From: JAJZGK01 sp035538795
GTDB taxonomy: Bacteria; Pseudomonadota; Alphaproteobacteria; Rhodospirillales; Magnetospirillaceae
Reading direction: 5' to 3'
NCBI GenBank assembly: GCA_035538795.1
Contig: DATLJS010000025.1
Coordinates: 1 to 64,000, forward strand
Length of the DNA stretch: 64,000 bases
The translations under genes and the position numbers were made by a program. Below, piece after piece: positions 10,508 through 18,143 of the stretch (the first letter of the stretch is position 1; each line of letters opens with the position of its first letter). The notes below the pieces were generated by a model that was not told the origin of the DNA, did no database searches, and saw nothing but the letters and a program-made list of their open reading frames with translations.

Positions 10508-10936
10508 ATGACAACCGAACAATTGGACACGGTCGCCTTTTTGAACATGCTGCTGGAATGCGAACGGGCCGGAGCAAAGGCCCTGCGGCATTTTCAAACC
10601 CAGGATCCGCCGCCGGTATTGGCCGCTTCCCTGCCCGCCCTGACCAAGGACGAGGCGCGATACTGCGCCGGATTGACGCGCCATATTACGCGCCTAGGCG
10701 GTGTTCCGTCGCCGCGGACGGGGGGCTTTCTCGAAACCGTCCTTGCCGCCGAGGGGTGGGGCGCCCGCCTGGACCTATTGGTTCGCGGGCAGCGTTGGGT
10801 CGCCAAGCGGATTGCCGAGCGGATGGAGACGGTCGAGGACGCCGAACTTGCGACGTTTCTGATCGAGATGCACGACACCCATCTGCTCAACATCGCCGAA
10901 GTGCAGGATATCGCATCCGCCGTTCAAGCCGGCTGA
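10508..10936 (+). CDS. Ferritin-like helical protein, probably DUF6306 type
   Basis: 142-residue, mostly helical cytoplasmic protein. The N-terminal helix FLNMLLECERAGAKALRHF (about 10-28) and later KDEARYCAGLTRHITRLGG and IEMHDTHLLNIAEVQDI contain Glu and His at spacings seen in ferritin-like di-iron folds (E..R, E.R, E..H). I recall similar short proteins annotated DUF6306; function unknown. The ATG at 10508 was chosen because GGAGG stands 6 bases before it; the frame is open 35 codons upstream without a better start. It is divergent from the 47-residue ORF. A TGACCGG/CCGGTCA hairpin at 10934-10959 overlaps the stop codon and may act as a weak terminator. Confidence 0.65.
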   Translation: MTTEQLDTVAFLNMLLECERAGAKALRHFQTQDPPPVLAASLPALTKDEARYCAGLTRHITRLGGVPSPRTGGFLETVLAAEGWGARLDLLVRGQRWVAKRIAERMETVEDAELATFLIEMHDTHLLNIAEVQDIASAVQAG

Positions 10937-11054
10937 CCGGCTCCTTCCCGCGCCGGTCATGATTGGGTCATTTGGCGGGCGGCCTTGATTGCGCCATCTT
11001 TCTCGATAAATCTTTGCGCATCGGACGCTTCGTCCCTTTTTGAAAGGCAAAACC

Positions 11055-11807
11055 ATGACGCCCCAGGAGAAAGACCTGATCCTTAGCGTGTTCGACCGTC
11101 TGGCCCGCGCGGGCGCGGGGCCGCGCGACGCCGAGGCCGAGGCGTTGATCAATCAGCGGGTCGTGCAGCAGCCCGACGCCGTTTACGGCTTGGTGCAGGC
11201 GGTTCTGATCCAGGAAATGAGCCTGAATCAGGCGCAGCAGCATATCGCCGCTTTGGAAGGGCAACTGGCCCAGGCCCGTTCGGCGGCGCCGCAGCCGCAG
11301 GGCGGCGGCAGCTTTCTGGGAGGCGCGGCCGGAGGCTTTGCCGGTTCTGTGCCGAACTCCAGTGCTCGCTGGGGCGCCCAGCAGGCGGCTCCCCAACCCC
11401 AACCCCAACCTCAATATCAACCTCAGCCGCAGCCGCAATATGCGCCCCAACCGCAACAGCCGGGCTTCTTCCAGCAGCCGTCGGGCGGCGGCGGTTTCCT
11501 GCGCAGCGCGGCGACCATGGCCGCCGGCGTGGCCGGCGGCACCTTGCTGGCCGAGGGCATCGGCAGTCTGTTCGGCGGGCATCGCGGCGGTTTTGGCGGC
11601 GGCTTCGGCGGCAGTCCCTGGGGCGGCGGTCAGCCGACCGAGATCGTCGAGAACGTCACCAACAATTATTACGGCGGCGAAGCTGCGCAATCCGGCGGTC
11701 AGGATGCCGGTTGGAGTTCCGACGCCGCCGATGCCGGCTATCAGGACGCCTCGTACGACGATATGTCGGGCATGGATGGCGGCTACGACGATAGTCAGGA
11801 TATCTGA
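11055..11807 (+). CDS. DUF2076-family protein with Pro-Gln repeat and Gly-rich C-terminus
   Basis: 250-residue protein. The N-terminal helical domain (residues about 1-75: TPQEKDLILSVFDRLARAG, then DAVYGLVQAVLIQEMSLNQA, then an amphipathic helix ALEGQLAQARS) is the DUF2076 signature. A low-complexity Pro-Gln/Tyr tract follows (about 112-143), then a short hydrophobic glycine-rich stretch (FLRSAATMAAGVAGGTLLAEGIGSLFGG, in two parts) and an acidic, Gly/Asp/Ser-rich tail ending MDGGYDDSQDI. The family is widespread in proteobacteria, is often periplasmic or membrane-associated, and has no known function. ATG 11055 was preferred to TTG 11040. The Pro-Gln tract is encoded by a short tandem repeat and could vary in length. 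Confidence 0.8.
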   Translation: MTPQEKDLILSVFDRLARAGAGPRDAEAEALINQRVVQQPDAVYGLVQAVLIQEMSLNQAQQHIAALEGQLAQARSAAPQPQGGGSFLGGAAGGFAGSVPNSSARWGAQQAAPQPQPQPQYQPQPQPQYAPQPQQPGFFQQPSGGGGFLRSAATMAAGVAGGTLLAEGIGSLFGGHRGGFGGGFGGSPWGGGQPTEIVENVTNNYYGGEAAQSGGQDAGWSSDAADAGYQDASYDDMSGMDGGYDDSQDI

Positions 11808-11931
11808 GCGGCAAACTGGCCGATGGGAAGGGGTTGCCGCGTTACGGCAAGCTTTTCTCCTATCGGTCGGCAGATATCTGTTGATCTTCCACCATCGGAC
11901 ATGAATAAGAATTGGTCTTAAAGATTGTGTG

Positions 11932-11947
11932 ACATTGTTTTCAATGT
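11932..11947. repeat. Inverted repeat ACATTG-N4-CAATGT
   Basis: Perfect 6-bp arms around TTTT in the 284-base gap before the unknown 421-residue gene, within an AT-rich patch. It could be an operator or a weak hairpin. The rest of the gap (11808-12091) shows no gene or promoter I can defend. Confidence 0.35.
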
Positions 11948-12091
11948 GCAATTTTTAAGATTCAGGGCAGGCGAAGCGGTTTCGGCATTGGGGAAGGGGC
12001 CGGGGCAGGACAAGGGCCGGCGCCCCGGAGGGGGTGGGCCGCCCGACGACAGGCTTCATCGGCTCCGTCTGACGATACGGAAGAGGGGTGG

Positions 12092-13357
12092 ATGGCTGAC
12101 ACTTCAAGCGACGGCTCCGTCGAATTCGACGACCGCGTGATCAACAGCGCGGCCCTTTTGGGGACGGCTGCCGATCCCAAATCCCTGCAGGATTTGACCG
12201 AGAAACTGGTCTCGCTTTACTTGCAGCATCCTAACGATGCGCAGGTGATGTCGCAGACTCTTTGGCAGTTGCGGGCTTTTTTTAAGGCGGGGGCGCCTTT
12301 GCCGGTGTTGCAGCAGTTCTCGGTGCAGGTGATCCGCGTGGTGCTGGCCTCGCGGCCTATCGAGTATTACGAGGAAATGATGTACGCCGAGCAGAACGAG
12401 GCTGCTCGTCCGCCCGGCGCGCCGGAACTGCATCACGCACCCACGGAAGTCATCATGGTGCCGCCGCCCAAGCCGGTCACCTGTCAGACCTTTCAGGATC
12501 TGGTGAGCGAGGCGCTTTGTTATAAGGTCAGGCTGATCACCGGCTTTTTCCAGCGCCGCAATCCGTTGGTGATGCGCGGCGTGAAGGTGCCCTATCTGCT
12601 GTCGGCGGCTTTCGAGGCGCGCATGTGCGATGTCGTGCGCGAGATCGTCGTGCCCATGATGTTCCGCCAGAAAAGCCTGAGCGCCATGGGCTCGGCCCGT
12701 CCCTGGCGGACCGTCACCACGGCGGCTCTGTGGCTGAAGCCGGAACTGCATGAAGATGCGGTGAAGATCGTCAACGCCTGGGAATCCGTGTGGATCAAGC
12801 TGCACCAGGCCGAACAGGCCCACCATCATCCTCCGGCCATCAAGATGAGCCAGGCCGAGGAACACGCCATGGCCCGCCACCGGCAGACCCTGCTGGAAAT
12901 TCAGCATAAACTGAGCGGCCCGGAATATTTCCTGCCCAAGCTCGACATGGGGCAGTTGAAGGTGTTCCAGACCTTTCTCACCAACTTCGACCGCACGGTG
13001 ATGGAACAGGTGTGGAAAGGTCTGCGCCAGACCTACGAGCAGGAGCTGGACCGCCGTTCCTATCAGCAAAAGGCCCGGCATGGGGCTTTGCGCGACAGTT
13101 TTCTGACGGCGTTCGATCTGTGCAGCAAGAGCATCGGCGAGATGCTGGTGATCCTGGCCTATTACGCCTTTCCCAAGATGTCGCTGCACTGGCTGGAGAT
13201 GTTCTCCATGAACATGGGCGGCGGCCGCGACGAGCGGACCCATCAGATTCCGCTGCTGGTGCGTTTCCTAGAGCAGGACGACGCCCAGCGCGCCTATAAG
13301 CGCGAACCGCCCCGAGTCCTTCTGGACCTGGAGGCGTCGGCGGTCATTCACGCTTAA
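12092..13357 (+). CDS. Unrecognised 421-residue cytoplasmic protein
   Basis: No family recognised. The protein is soluble and helical with no signal peptide or membrane segment. The N-terminal 75 residues look like a small helical module (LQDLTEKLVSLYLQHPNDAQ, then VMSQTLWQLRAFFKAGAPLP). A proline-rich linker (MVPPPKPVTCQTFQDL) precedes a long alpha-helical C-terminal region with repeated aromatic/basic helices (QVWKGLRQTYEQELDRRSYQ) and a His-rich patch EQAHHHPPAIKM. ATG 12092 has AGAGGGG at good distance. It stands as a single gene between DUF2076 and slyD on the same strand, about 110 bases from slyD. Codon use and composition match its neighbours, so it is a real, resident gene. Probably lineage-specific. 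Confidence 0.8.
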   Translation: MADTSSDGSVEFDDRVINSAALLGTAADPKSLQDLTEKLVSLYLQHPNDAQVMSQTLWQLRAFFKAGAPLPVLQQFSVQVIRVVLASRPIEYYEEMMYAEQNEAARPPGAPELHHAPTEVIMVPPPKPVTCQTFQDLVSEALCYKVRLITGFFQRRNPLVMRGVKVPYLLSAAFEARMCDVVREIVVPMMFRQKSLSAMGSARPWRTVTTAALWLKPELHEDAVKIVNAWESVWIKLHQAEQAHHHPPAIKMSQAEEHAMARHRQTLLEIQHKLSGPEYFLPKLDMGQLKVFQTFLTNFDRTVMEQVWKGLRQTYEQELDRRSYQQKARHGALRDSFLTAFDLCSKSIGEMLVILAYYAFPKMSLHWLEMFSMNMGGGRDERTHQIPLLVRFLEQDDAQRAYKREPPRVLLDLEASAVIHA

Positions 13358-13469
13358 AACTGTGGGGCGCGCCTGAAACTGTAGGGAACGGGTAACAAGA
13401 TAAGGCTGTGCAAACGCGCGCGAAGGCTCCATTCTGAGGCCTTCGTCAATCAGCCGGGAATTCCGGGCC

Positions 13470-13943
13470 ATGAGCCTTACCATCACCAAGAACCATGTGG
13501 TCACCCTTGCCTATTCCGTCACCACGCCCGAGGGCGACATCGTGGACAATGGCGAGGACCCGTTGGTCTATCTGCATGGCGGATACGACGATCTGTTCCC
13601 CAAGCTGGAGGACGCTCTGGAGGGCAAGAAAGTCGGCGACGCGCTGGACGTGCTGCTTGAACCCGAAGACGCCTTCGGCGAGGTCGAGGAAGACCTGATC
13701 CGCGTCGAGCCCCGGACCGCCTTTCCCTATGACGTCGCCGTCGGCAGCGAATGCCAGGCCGGCGAAAACGAACCGATCTTCAACGTCATCGAAGTGGACG
13801 AAGACAAGGTGGTGCTGAACGGCAACCATCCACTGGCGGGTATCCGCTTGGTCTTCCATGTCACCGTGTCCGGGGTGCGTGCCGCCGCGCACGAAGAGAT
13901 CACCCACGGCCACGTCCATATGCCGGGCCATCACCACCACTAA
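13470..13943 (+). CDS. slyD: FKBP-type peptidyl-prolyl isomerase SlyD
   Basis: 157-residue SlyD-type prolyl isomerase and chaperone. The FKBP domain is split by an insert-in-flap domain: VTLAYSVTTPEGDIVDNG and GYDDLFPKLEDALEGKKVGD (about 35-54), then the IF domain with PEDAFGEVEEDLI and NHPLAGIRLVFHVTV. The C-terminus is a short His-rich metal-binding tail, HGHVHMPGHHHH. It speeds proline isomerisation and in other bacteria delivers nickel to hydrogenase; the tail suggests nickel or copper binding here. It is followed after 12 bases by creA, likely in the same transcript. Confidence 0.95.
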   Translation: MSLTITKNHVVTLAYSVTTPEGDIVDNGEDPLVYLHGGYDDLFPKLEDALEGKKVGDALDVLLEPEDAFGEVEEDLIRVEPRTAFPYDVAVGSECQAGENEPIFNVIEVDEDKVVLNGNHPLAGIRLVFHVTVSGVRAAAHEEITHGHVHMPGHHHH

Positions 13944-13955
13944 GAGGTGCCGATC

Positions 13956-14435
13956 ATGCAGCGCCGTTCCGTTCTGTGGGCTTGCGCCTTCATTGCCGGA
14001 GCGGCGTTCGCCGTTTCGGCGCCTGCCGTCGCCGATGAGGTCGGCTGCGTTTCCACCGTTTTCAAGCTGGTGGGACCGAACGATAAGATCTGCGTCGATT
14101 CCTTTAAGGATCCCAGGGTGGACGGCGTCGTCTGCCATGTCAGCCGCGCCAAGACCGGTGGTCTGAAGGGCGCGGTGGGACTGGCCGAGGATACCTCGGA
14201 CGCCTCGATCGCCTGCCGCCAGGTGGGGCCGATCAGCATCAAGGGCGACCTGAAGGACGGCGAAGACGTCTTCAAGGAAAGCCGGTCCTGGCTGTTCAAG
14301 AAGCTGCAGGTGGTGCGCTTCTATGACAAGCCGAACAATACGCTGGTTTACCTCAGCTATTCCGACAAGCTGGTCGACGGTTCGCCGAAGAACTCGATTT
14401 CCACCGTTCCTATCATGCCCTGGGGTGGAAAATAG
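13956..14435 (+). CDS. creA: CreA-family periplasmic protein
   Basis: 159 residues with a Sec signal peptide (MQRRSVLWACAFIAGAAFAV, then SAPAVADE with cleavage after AVA/DE). The mature part shows CreA-family segments: VGCVSTVFKLVGPNDKICVD, DPRVDGVVCHVSRAKTGGLK, DASIACRQVGPI, SWLFKKLQVVRFYDKPNNTL and LVYLSYSDKLVDGSPKNSIS. Four Cys in the mature chain suggest disulfides. The family is common in proteobacteria; function unknown (the name comes from the E. coli cre locus but there is no regulator here). ATG 13956 with AGAGG upstream is preferred to GTG 13947. Confidence 0.9.
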   Translation: MQRRSVLWACAFIAGAAFAVSAPAVADEVGCVSTVFKLVGPNDKICVDSFKDPRVDGVVCHVSRAKTGGLKGAVGLAEDTSDASIACRQVGPISIKGDLKDGEDVFKESRSWLFKKLQVVRFYDKPNNTLVYLSYSDKLVDGSPKNSISTVPIMPWGGK

Positions 14436-14441
14436 GCCGAT

Positions 14442-14460
14442 CGGCTCCTGCGCGGAGCCG
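14442..14460 (+). terminator. Hairpin after creA, possible terminator
   Basis: CGGCTCC/GGAGCCG, perfect 7-bp stem and 5-base loop, six bases after the creA stop. No U-run follows, so strength is doubtful. Confidence 0.35.
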
Positions 14461-14488
14461 TCATGGCAGCAATGCGGAATTGCCGATT

Positions 14489-14497
14489 TTATCCACA
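14489..14497 (+). promoter_or_regulatory. Perfect DnaA box (TTATCCACA)
   Basis: Exact consensus R-box in the gap between creA and gldA. Seven bases on, TGTGGTTAT is an opposing match with two mismatches to the consensus. No wider origin-like array (AT-rich unwinding region, multiple boxes) is visible. Confidence 0.45.
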
Positions 14498-14542
14498 TAA
14501 GGCTTGTGGTTATGAGCCTGCCCGCAGGTGTAAAATCCTTGT

Positions 14543-14580
14543 CATGACCATTGTAGCGGAGCCTCGCTCCGCCGGTCATG
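14543..14580. repeat. Nested inverted repeat upstream of gldA
   Basis: Outer arms CATGACC (14543-14549) and GGTCATG (14574-14580) enclose an inner perfect hairpin GCGGAG-CCTCG-CTCCGC (14556-14572). It lies 50 bases before gldA. It could be an operator or an RNA structure; no U-run follows. Confidence 0.45.
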
Positions 14581-14629
14581 GCCGAGGATCGGCATCCGAT
14601 GGAGCCTCCTCCGCCAGGGAGGATGCATC

Positions 14630-15727
14630 ATGATGTCCACCACCATATTTCCCGCCCGTTACGTTCAAGGTGCCGGAGCCCTGTCTCTGTTGGCGGAGGA
14701 AGCCGCCCGTCTGGGCAAGTGCGCTCTGGTGATCCTCGACCCGGTGGTGCGGGATCAGGTCATGCCGGCATTGGCCGGCACGGCCGAGATGACTTTTTAT
14801 CCCGAAACGTTCGGCGGCGAATGCTGCGACGAGGAGATCGCCCGCGTAACCGCCGCGGCGCTGGAACATCGGGTTTCATTGGTCGTCGGCGTCGGTGGCG
14901 GCAAGACCCTGGATACCGCCAAGGCCGCCGCCCATGAATTGCAATGTCCGGTGATCATTGTTCCCAGCCTGGCGTCCACCGACGCCCCTTGCAGCGCCTT
15001 GTCCGTGATCTACACCCGAGAAGGAGCTTTCAAGCGTTATCTGGTGCTGCCGCGCAACCCGGACGTGGTGCTGGTCGACACGGCCTTGATTGTCAAGGCG
15101 CCGGTCCGTTTCCTGGTTTCCGGCATGGGCGACGCCCTGTCCACATGGTTCGAGGCCGAAGACTGCATGATCAGCAAGGCGGCGAACATGACTGGGCGGA
15201 CGGGCGGGATGACGGCCTATGGCCTGGCCCGCATGTGTTACGACACGTTGCTGGCCCACGGCGTTGCCGCCATGAAGGCCGCCCGGAAACAGGAAGTAAC
15301 CCCGGATCTGGAGAAAATCGTCGAAGCGAACACGTTGTTGAGCGGTCTGGGCTTTGAAAGCGGCGGATTGTCCGGCGCTCATGCCATCCACAACGGCCTG
15401 ACCGCCCTGGCGGAAACTCATCATTACTGGCATGGCGAAAAGGTCGCCATCGGCACCCTGGCGCTGCTGATGCTGACCGAACGCCCGATTCAGGTGATCA
15501 ACGAGGTTTACGCCTTCTGTGAAGCCGTCGGTCTGCCCACGACGTTGGCGCAGATCGGTTTGGCCAAGGTCAGCGACGCCGATCTGATGACGGCGGCCGT
15601 CCTGTCCTGCGCCGAGGGAGAAACGATCCACAACGCGCCCATGAAAGTGACCCCCGAGAAGGTCTTCGCCGCCCTGAAGGCGGCGGACGCCATGGGGCGC
15701 AGCCGCGCCAACCATCAAGCGGCCTAA
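14630..15727 (+). CDS. gldA: Glycerol dehydrogenase GldA (iron-containing ADH family)
   Basis: 365-residue NAD-dependent, zinc-type glycerol dehydrogenase oxidising glycerol to dihydroxyacetone in the cytoplasm. The NAD-binding loop VGVGGGKTLDTAKAAA lies near residues 85-100. The metal ligands fit GldA: Asp in VSGMGDALSTWFEAE (about 171), His in LSGAHAIHNGL (about 250) and His in HYWHGEKVAIG (about 267). PSLASTDAPCSALSVIY matches the GldA substrate loop. Two ATGs in tandem start the gene; GGGAGG lies upstream, and CCTCC 8 bases before that could pair with it. A strong terminator follows. No dihydroxyacetone kinase is adjacent, so pathway context is missing. Confidence 0.95.
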   Translation: MMSTTIFPARYVQGAGALSLLAEEAARLGKCALVILDPVVRDQVMPALAGTAEMTFYPETFGGECCDEEIARVTAAALEHRVSLVVGVGGGKTLDTAKAAAHELQCPVIIVPSLASTDAPCSALSVIYTREGAFKRYLVLPRNPDVVLVDTALIVKAPVRFLVSGMGDALSTWFEAEDCMISKAANMTGRTGGMTAYGLARMCYDTLLAHGVAAMKAARKQEVTPDLEKIVEANTLLSGLGFESGGLSGAHAIHNGLTALAETHHYWHGEKVAIGTLALLMLTERPIQVINEVYAFCEAVGLPTTLAQIGLAKVSDADLMTAAVLSCAEGETIHNAPMKVTPEKVFAALKAADAMGRSRANHQAA

Positions 15728-15734
15728 CCTGGAA

Positions 15735-15767
15735 GCCCCCGGCAGACCTATCGCCGCCGGGGGCTTT
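15735..15767 (+). terminator. Intrinsic terminator after gldA
   Basis: GCCCCCGGC and GCCGGGGGC form a perfect 9-bp stem with a 12-base loop, then TTT. It begins 7 bases after the gldA stop and ends just before the convergent ArsR gene. Confidence 0.75.
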
Positions 15768-15772
15768 CCCGT

Positions 15773-16087
15773 TTATTTTCCTGACGCGCCGAGAATTCCT
15801 GGAAGCAGGCCGGGAAAGCGTTCCTCGATGTCGTCGAGGCGCAGAAGGCTGATGTTCTCGACCCCCTTTTTCGTGGTCCTGATCAGTCCGGATTCCCGCA
15901 GGATGCGGAAATGGTTGGACAGGGTCGAGCGGGGGATTTCGGGAAAGGGGGCTGCCTCGCAGCAATTCTTGCCATCCCGGGCCGCCGCCAGCGTACGCAC
16001 GATTTCAAGGCGGATGGGATCGCCCAAAGCGGCGAGAATGCCGGTCAGGGTGATGTCGTCGCGGGACGGATGGAAGAACTGAGCCAT
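15773..16087 (-). CDS. ArsR-family winged-helix transcriptional regulator
   Basis: 104-residue DNA-binding repressor. Residues about 10-75 hold the winged helix: ITLTGILAALGDPIRLEIVR, then the recognition helix PRSTLSNHFRILRESGLI and wing RTTKKGVENISLLR. The ELCVCDL metal-binding box of arsenic/zinc sensors is absent; the adjacent cysteines in GKNCCEAAP might sense oxidation but this is speculation. The frame is open far upstream; I chose ATG 16087, the natural start of the family, though an ATG at 16114 is possible. It is divergent from the SDR gene, with an inverted repeat between them, and is probably its regulator. Confidence 0.88.
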   Translation of the reverse strand: MAQFFHPSRDDITLTGILAALGDPIRLEIVRTLAAARDGKNCCEAAPFPEIPRSTLSNHFRILRESGLIRTTKKGVENISLLRLDDIEERFPGLLPGILGASGK

Positions 16088-16118
16088 GGGCAGAGGTCTA
16101 GCATGGAACGGCATCAAT

Positions 16119-16157
16119 TTCCATATTCCCATTGTTCGGAAATTCCGTAATATGGAA
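16119..16157. promoter_or_regulatory. Operator-like inverted repeat between ArsR regulator and SDR gene
   Basis: TTCCATATT (16119-16127) and AATATGGAA (16149-16157) are perfect 9-bp arms, with a second small symmetry CGGAA-A-TTCCG centred at 16142. It lies in the 93-base divergent gap, ideal for autoregulation and control of the oxidoreductase by the ArsR protein. Confidence 0.6.
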
Positions 16158-16180
16158 TTCAGGAAATATGGAGAATGATC

Positions 16181-16939
16181 ATGTCCAAACCTTTTCAGGA
16201 TCAGGTTGTCGTGGTGACGGGCGGTTCGACCGGAATCGGTCTTGCGTCGGCGGAGGCTTTTCTCAAGCAGGGGGCGAAGCGGGTTTATGTGACCGGGCGT
16301 TCGGAAGCTTCTCTGGCTAAGGCCAAGGCTCATCTGGGCGACGGAGCGGTTACGGTGGCGTCGGACGTGTCCCGGCTGGAGGACGTCGCCAAGCTGAGAG
16401 AGCTTATCGAGGCGCGGGGCGATCGCCTTGACGTGATTTTCGCCAATGCCGGGATCGCCGAGAACAATGTCTTCGGTAAAACCAAAGAGACGGAATTCGA
16501 TTCGATCTTCGGTATCAACGTGAAAGGGTTGTTTTTCTCCGTGCAGGAATTGCTGCCGATCCTGAAAGATCACGGGGCGGTGGTTCTGACCGCTTCCATC
16601 GTCGCCAACAAGGGGCTGGCGAACTTAAGTCTTTATAACGCCTCCAAGGCGGCGGTGCGGTCCTTTGCCCGCAGCTGGGCCAACGATCTGCGGGGGCGCG
16701 GCATTCGGGTCAACGCGGTCAGCCCCGGCGCGACGCGGACGCCGATCATGGAAAACGGTCTGAAGATGAATGCCGAGCAAATCGAGCAGATGCAGGGCTG
16801 GGTCAAAGAGGCCGCGCCGCTGGGGCGGATGGCCACTCCAGACGAAATCGCCGCCGCCGTGCTTTTCCTGGCGTCGAAAGAGGCCAGCTACATTACCGGC
16901 GTAGAACTCAGCGTCGACGGCGGCCTGGCGCAAATCTGA
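16181..16939 (+). CDS. Short-chain dehydrogenase/reductase (SDR, classical type)
   Basis: 252-residue NAD(P)-dependent oxidoreductase. Rossmann motif VVVTGGSTGIGLASAEAF is at residues about 10-27. FANAG (near 90), catalytic Ser in LTASIVANKG (near 138), the YNASK active-site Tyr/Lys (near 150) and VSPGATRTP (near 180) follow in the order of classical SDRs. An Arg in VTGRSEAS after the second strand suggests NADP preference. Start: GGAGA precedes the second ATG (16181) by 7 bases, so the ATG at 16175 was rejected. The substrate is unknown. Control is probably by the divergent ArsR regulator. Confidence 0.9.
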   Translation: MSKPFQDQVVVVTGGSTGIGLASAEAFLKQGAKRVYVTGRSEASLAKAKAHLGDGAVTVASDVSRLEDVAKLRELIEARGDRLDVIFANAGIAENNVFGKTKETEFDSIFGINVKGLFFSVQELLPILKDHGAVVLTASIVANKGLANLSLYNASKAAVRSFARSWANDLRGRGIRVNAVSPGATRTPIMENGLKMNAEQIEQMQGWVKEAAPLGRMATPDEIAAAVLFLASKEASYITGVELSVDGGLAQI

Positions 16940-16985
16940 CACGTGGCTGCCGCAGGTTCCGGGGGACGTCCCGGACCGGCGGCGG

Positions 16986-18143
16986 TCAGGCGGTGGCGTC
17001 CAGCAGCATGGCCTGGAACAGTTTGAGGAAATGCTGATCCAGGTGGCTGGTCATTTCGTCGGTCATGATCCTGATGGCCTTTTCCGGCTCCATGGGGGGC
17101 TTGTAGACCCGCCGGTCGGTCAGGGCGCTGAAGACATCGACGATGGCGGCCATGCGGGCCAGTTCGTTCAATTCCGATCCCTTTAGCCCCTTGGGATAGC
17201 CGGTCCCGTTGATTTTCTCGTGATGCTGCGACGCGATGTCGATGACCGGCTTGGGGATGTTCGGGTTGGTGTGAAGAAAGCTCACCGTTGCCGGGACATG
17301 GCTTTTCATGATGGCGAATTCGGCTTCGTCCAGCTTGCCCGGCTTGTTCAGAACGTCGTGAGGAATCGACATCTTGCCGGCATCGTGCAACAGACCACCC
17401 GAGGCCAGGGTCAGAAGATCGTCGCCCTTGATGCCTGCGGCCGTGCCGAACAGCGACAGCAGCGTGGCGACCCGCAGGGAATGGGCATAGGAATAATTGT
17501 CGTGGTCTTTGACGTTGTTGAGCAGGCTTTTGAATTCCTGCTTGCTGACCGCCTCGATCAGCGGTTGGCACGACTCGCTGATGTCGTCATAGGGCAAGGG
17601 CTCGCCGCTGGCGATGATGTCCGACATGCTGTTGAAGGCTTCGACCGTGCCCTTCAGAGCGAGGCGTTGGCTTTCCGGCAGAGCATCCCACTTTTTTTCC
17701 ACCGAGGCGTTCAGCAGGGACGAGATGCTTTTGATCAGCACGCTGCGGCGATAGGGCTTGACCAGATGGCCGTTGGCTCCAAGCGTCATGGCTAAGTTGA
17801 TCTGATCGCTGTCGAACTTGTCGCATATGAACAGAATCGGCACTTGGTTGAGTACGCTGACCTCGCGCATGCGCTTGATGAAGCGCACCCCCGCCTGTGC
17901 TCCCACCTGATCGCCGACGATCACCAGACTGGGGGTGTTCAGGCTGAGAGAGGCCAGCGCGTTGGTGGCGTCGGCATGGCCTTCGATGCCGTAGAAGGAA
18001 AGCAGCGCGTCTGACACCTGTTGGCGGTGGCGTTCGCTGGCGTCGACGATGCTGATGAAATGTTTGCGCCCGTGAAGGGCGATGCCGGACTTTTGCGCGC
18101 GCGCAAGGTCATTGCCCTGGGGTTGATCCGCAGTTCCGTCCAT
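16986..18143 (-). CDS. HD-GYP c-di-GMP phosphodiesterase with degenerate receiver domain
   Basis: 385 residues. The N-terminal receiver-like domain (about 28-150) lacks the usual phospho-acceptor pattern: the segment reads LVIVGDQVGAQAG, with Gly where the Asp normally sits and an Asp one place later. ILFICDKFD replaces the usual Thr/Ser switch, while the KPY lysine is kept. The C-terminal HD-GYP domain (about 215-380) has HSLRVATLLSLF, LLHDAGKMSIP (HD, about 250) and HHEKINGTGYPKGLKG (HHE and GYP, about 304-318), so the metal site and hydrolase signature look complete. It should hydrolyse c-di-GMP in the cytoplasm. GGGGGA precedes the ATG by 9 bases. The signal is probably not phosphorylation. 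Confidence 0.9.
   Translation of the reverse strand: MDGTADQPQGNDLARAQKSGIALHGRKHFISIVDASERHRQQVSDALLSFYGIEGHADATNALASLSLNTPSLVIVGDQVGAQAGVRFIKRMREVSVLNQVPILFICDKFDSDQINLAMTLGANGHLVKPYRRSVLIKSISSLLNASVEKKWDALPESQRLALKGTVEAFNSMSDIIASGEPLPYDDISESCQPLIEAVSKQEFKSLLNNVKDHDNYSYAHSLRVATLLSLFGTAAGIKGDDLLTLASGGLLHDAGKMSIPHDVLNKPGKLDEAEFAIMKSHVPATVSFLHTNPNIPKPVIDIASQHHEKINGTGYPKGLKGSELNELARMAAIVDVFSALTDRRVYKPPMEPEKAIRIMTDEMTSHLDQHFLKLFQAMLLDATA

Noticed and set aside
11394..11460. Pro-Gln coding repeat as a mobile or CRISPR-like repeat
   Set aside because: It is a low-complexity tract inside the DUF2076 reading frame, explained by the protein.
14489..14520. Replication origin at the creA/gldA gap
   Set aside because: A single good DnaA box with one weak partner, no AT-rich unwinding element and no origin genes nearby.
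14512..14547. 11-codon leader peptide before gldA
   Set aside because: Short ATG...TGA frame without a ribosome site or regulatory codons.
15773..16573. 266-codon frame containing the ArsR regulator
   Set aside because: The N-terminal 160 codons run antisense to the SDR gene; the regulator is the last 104 residues.
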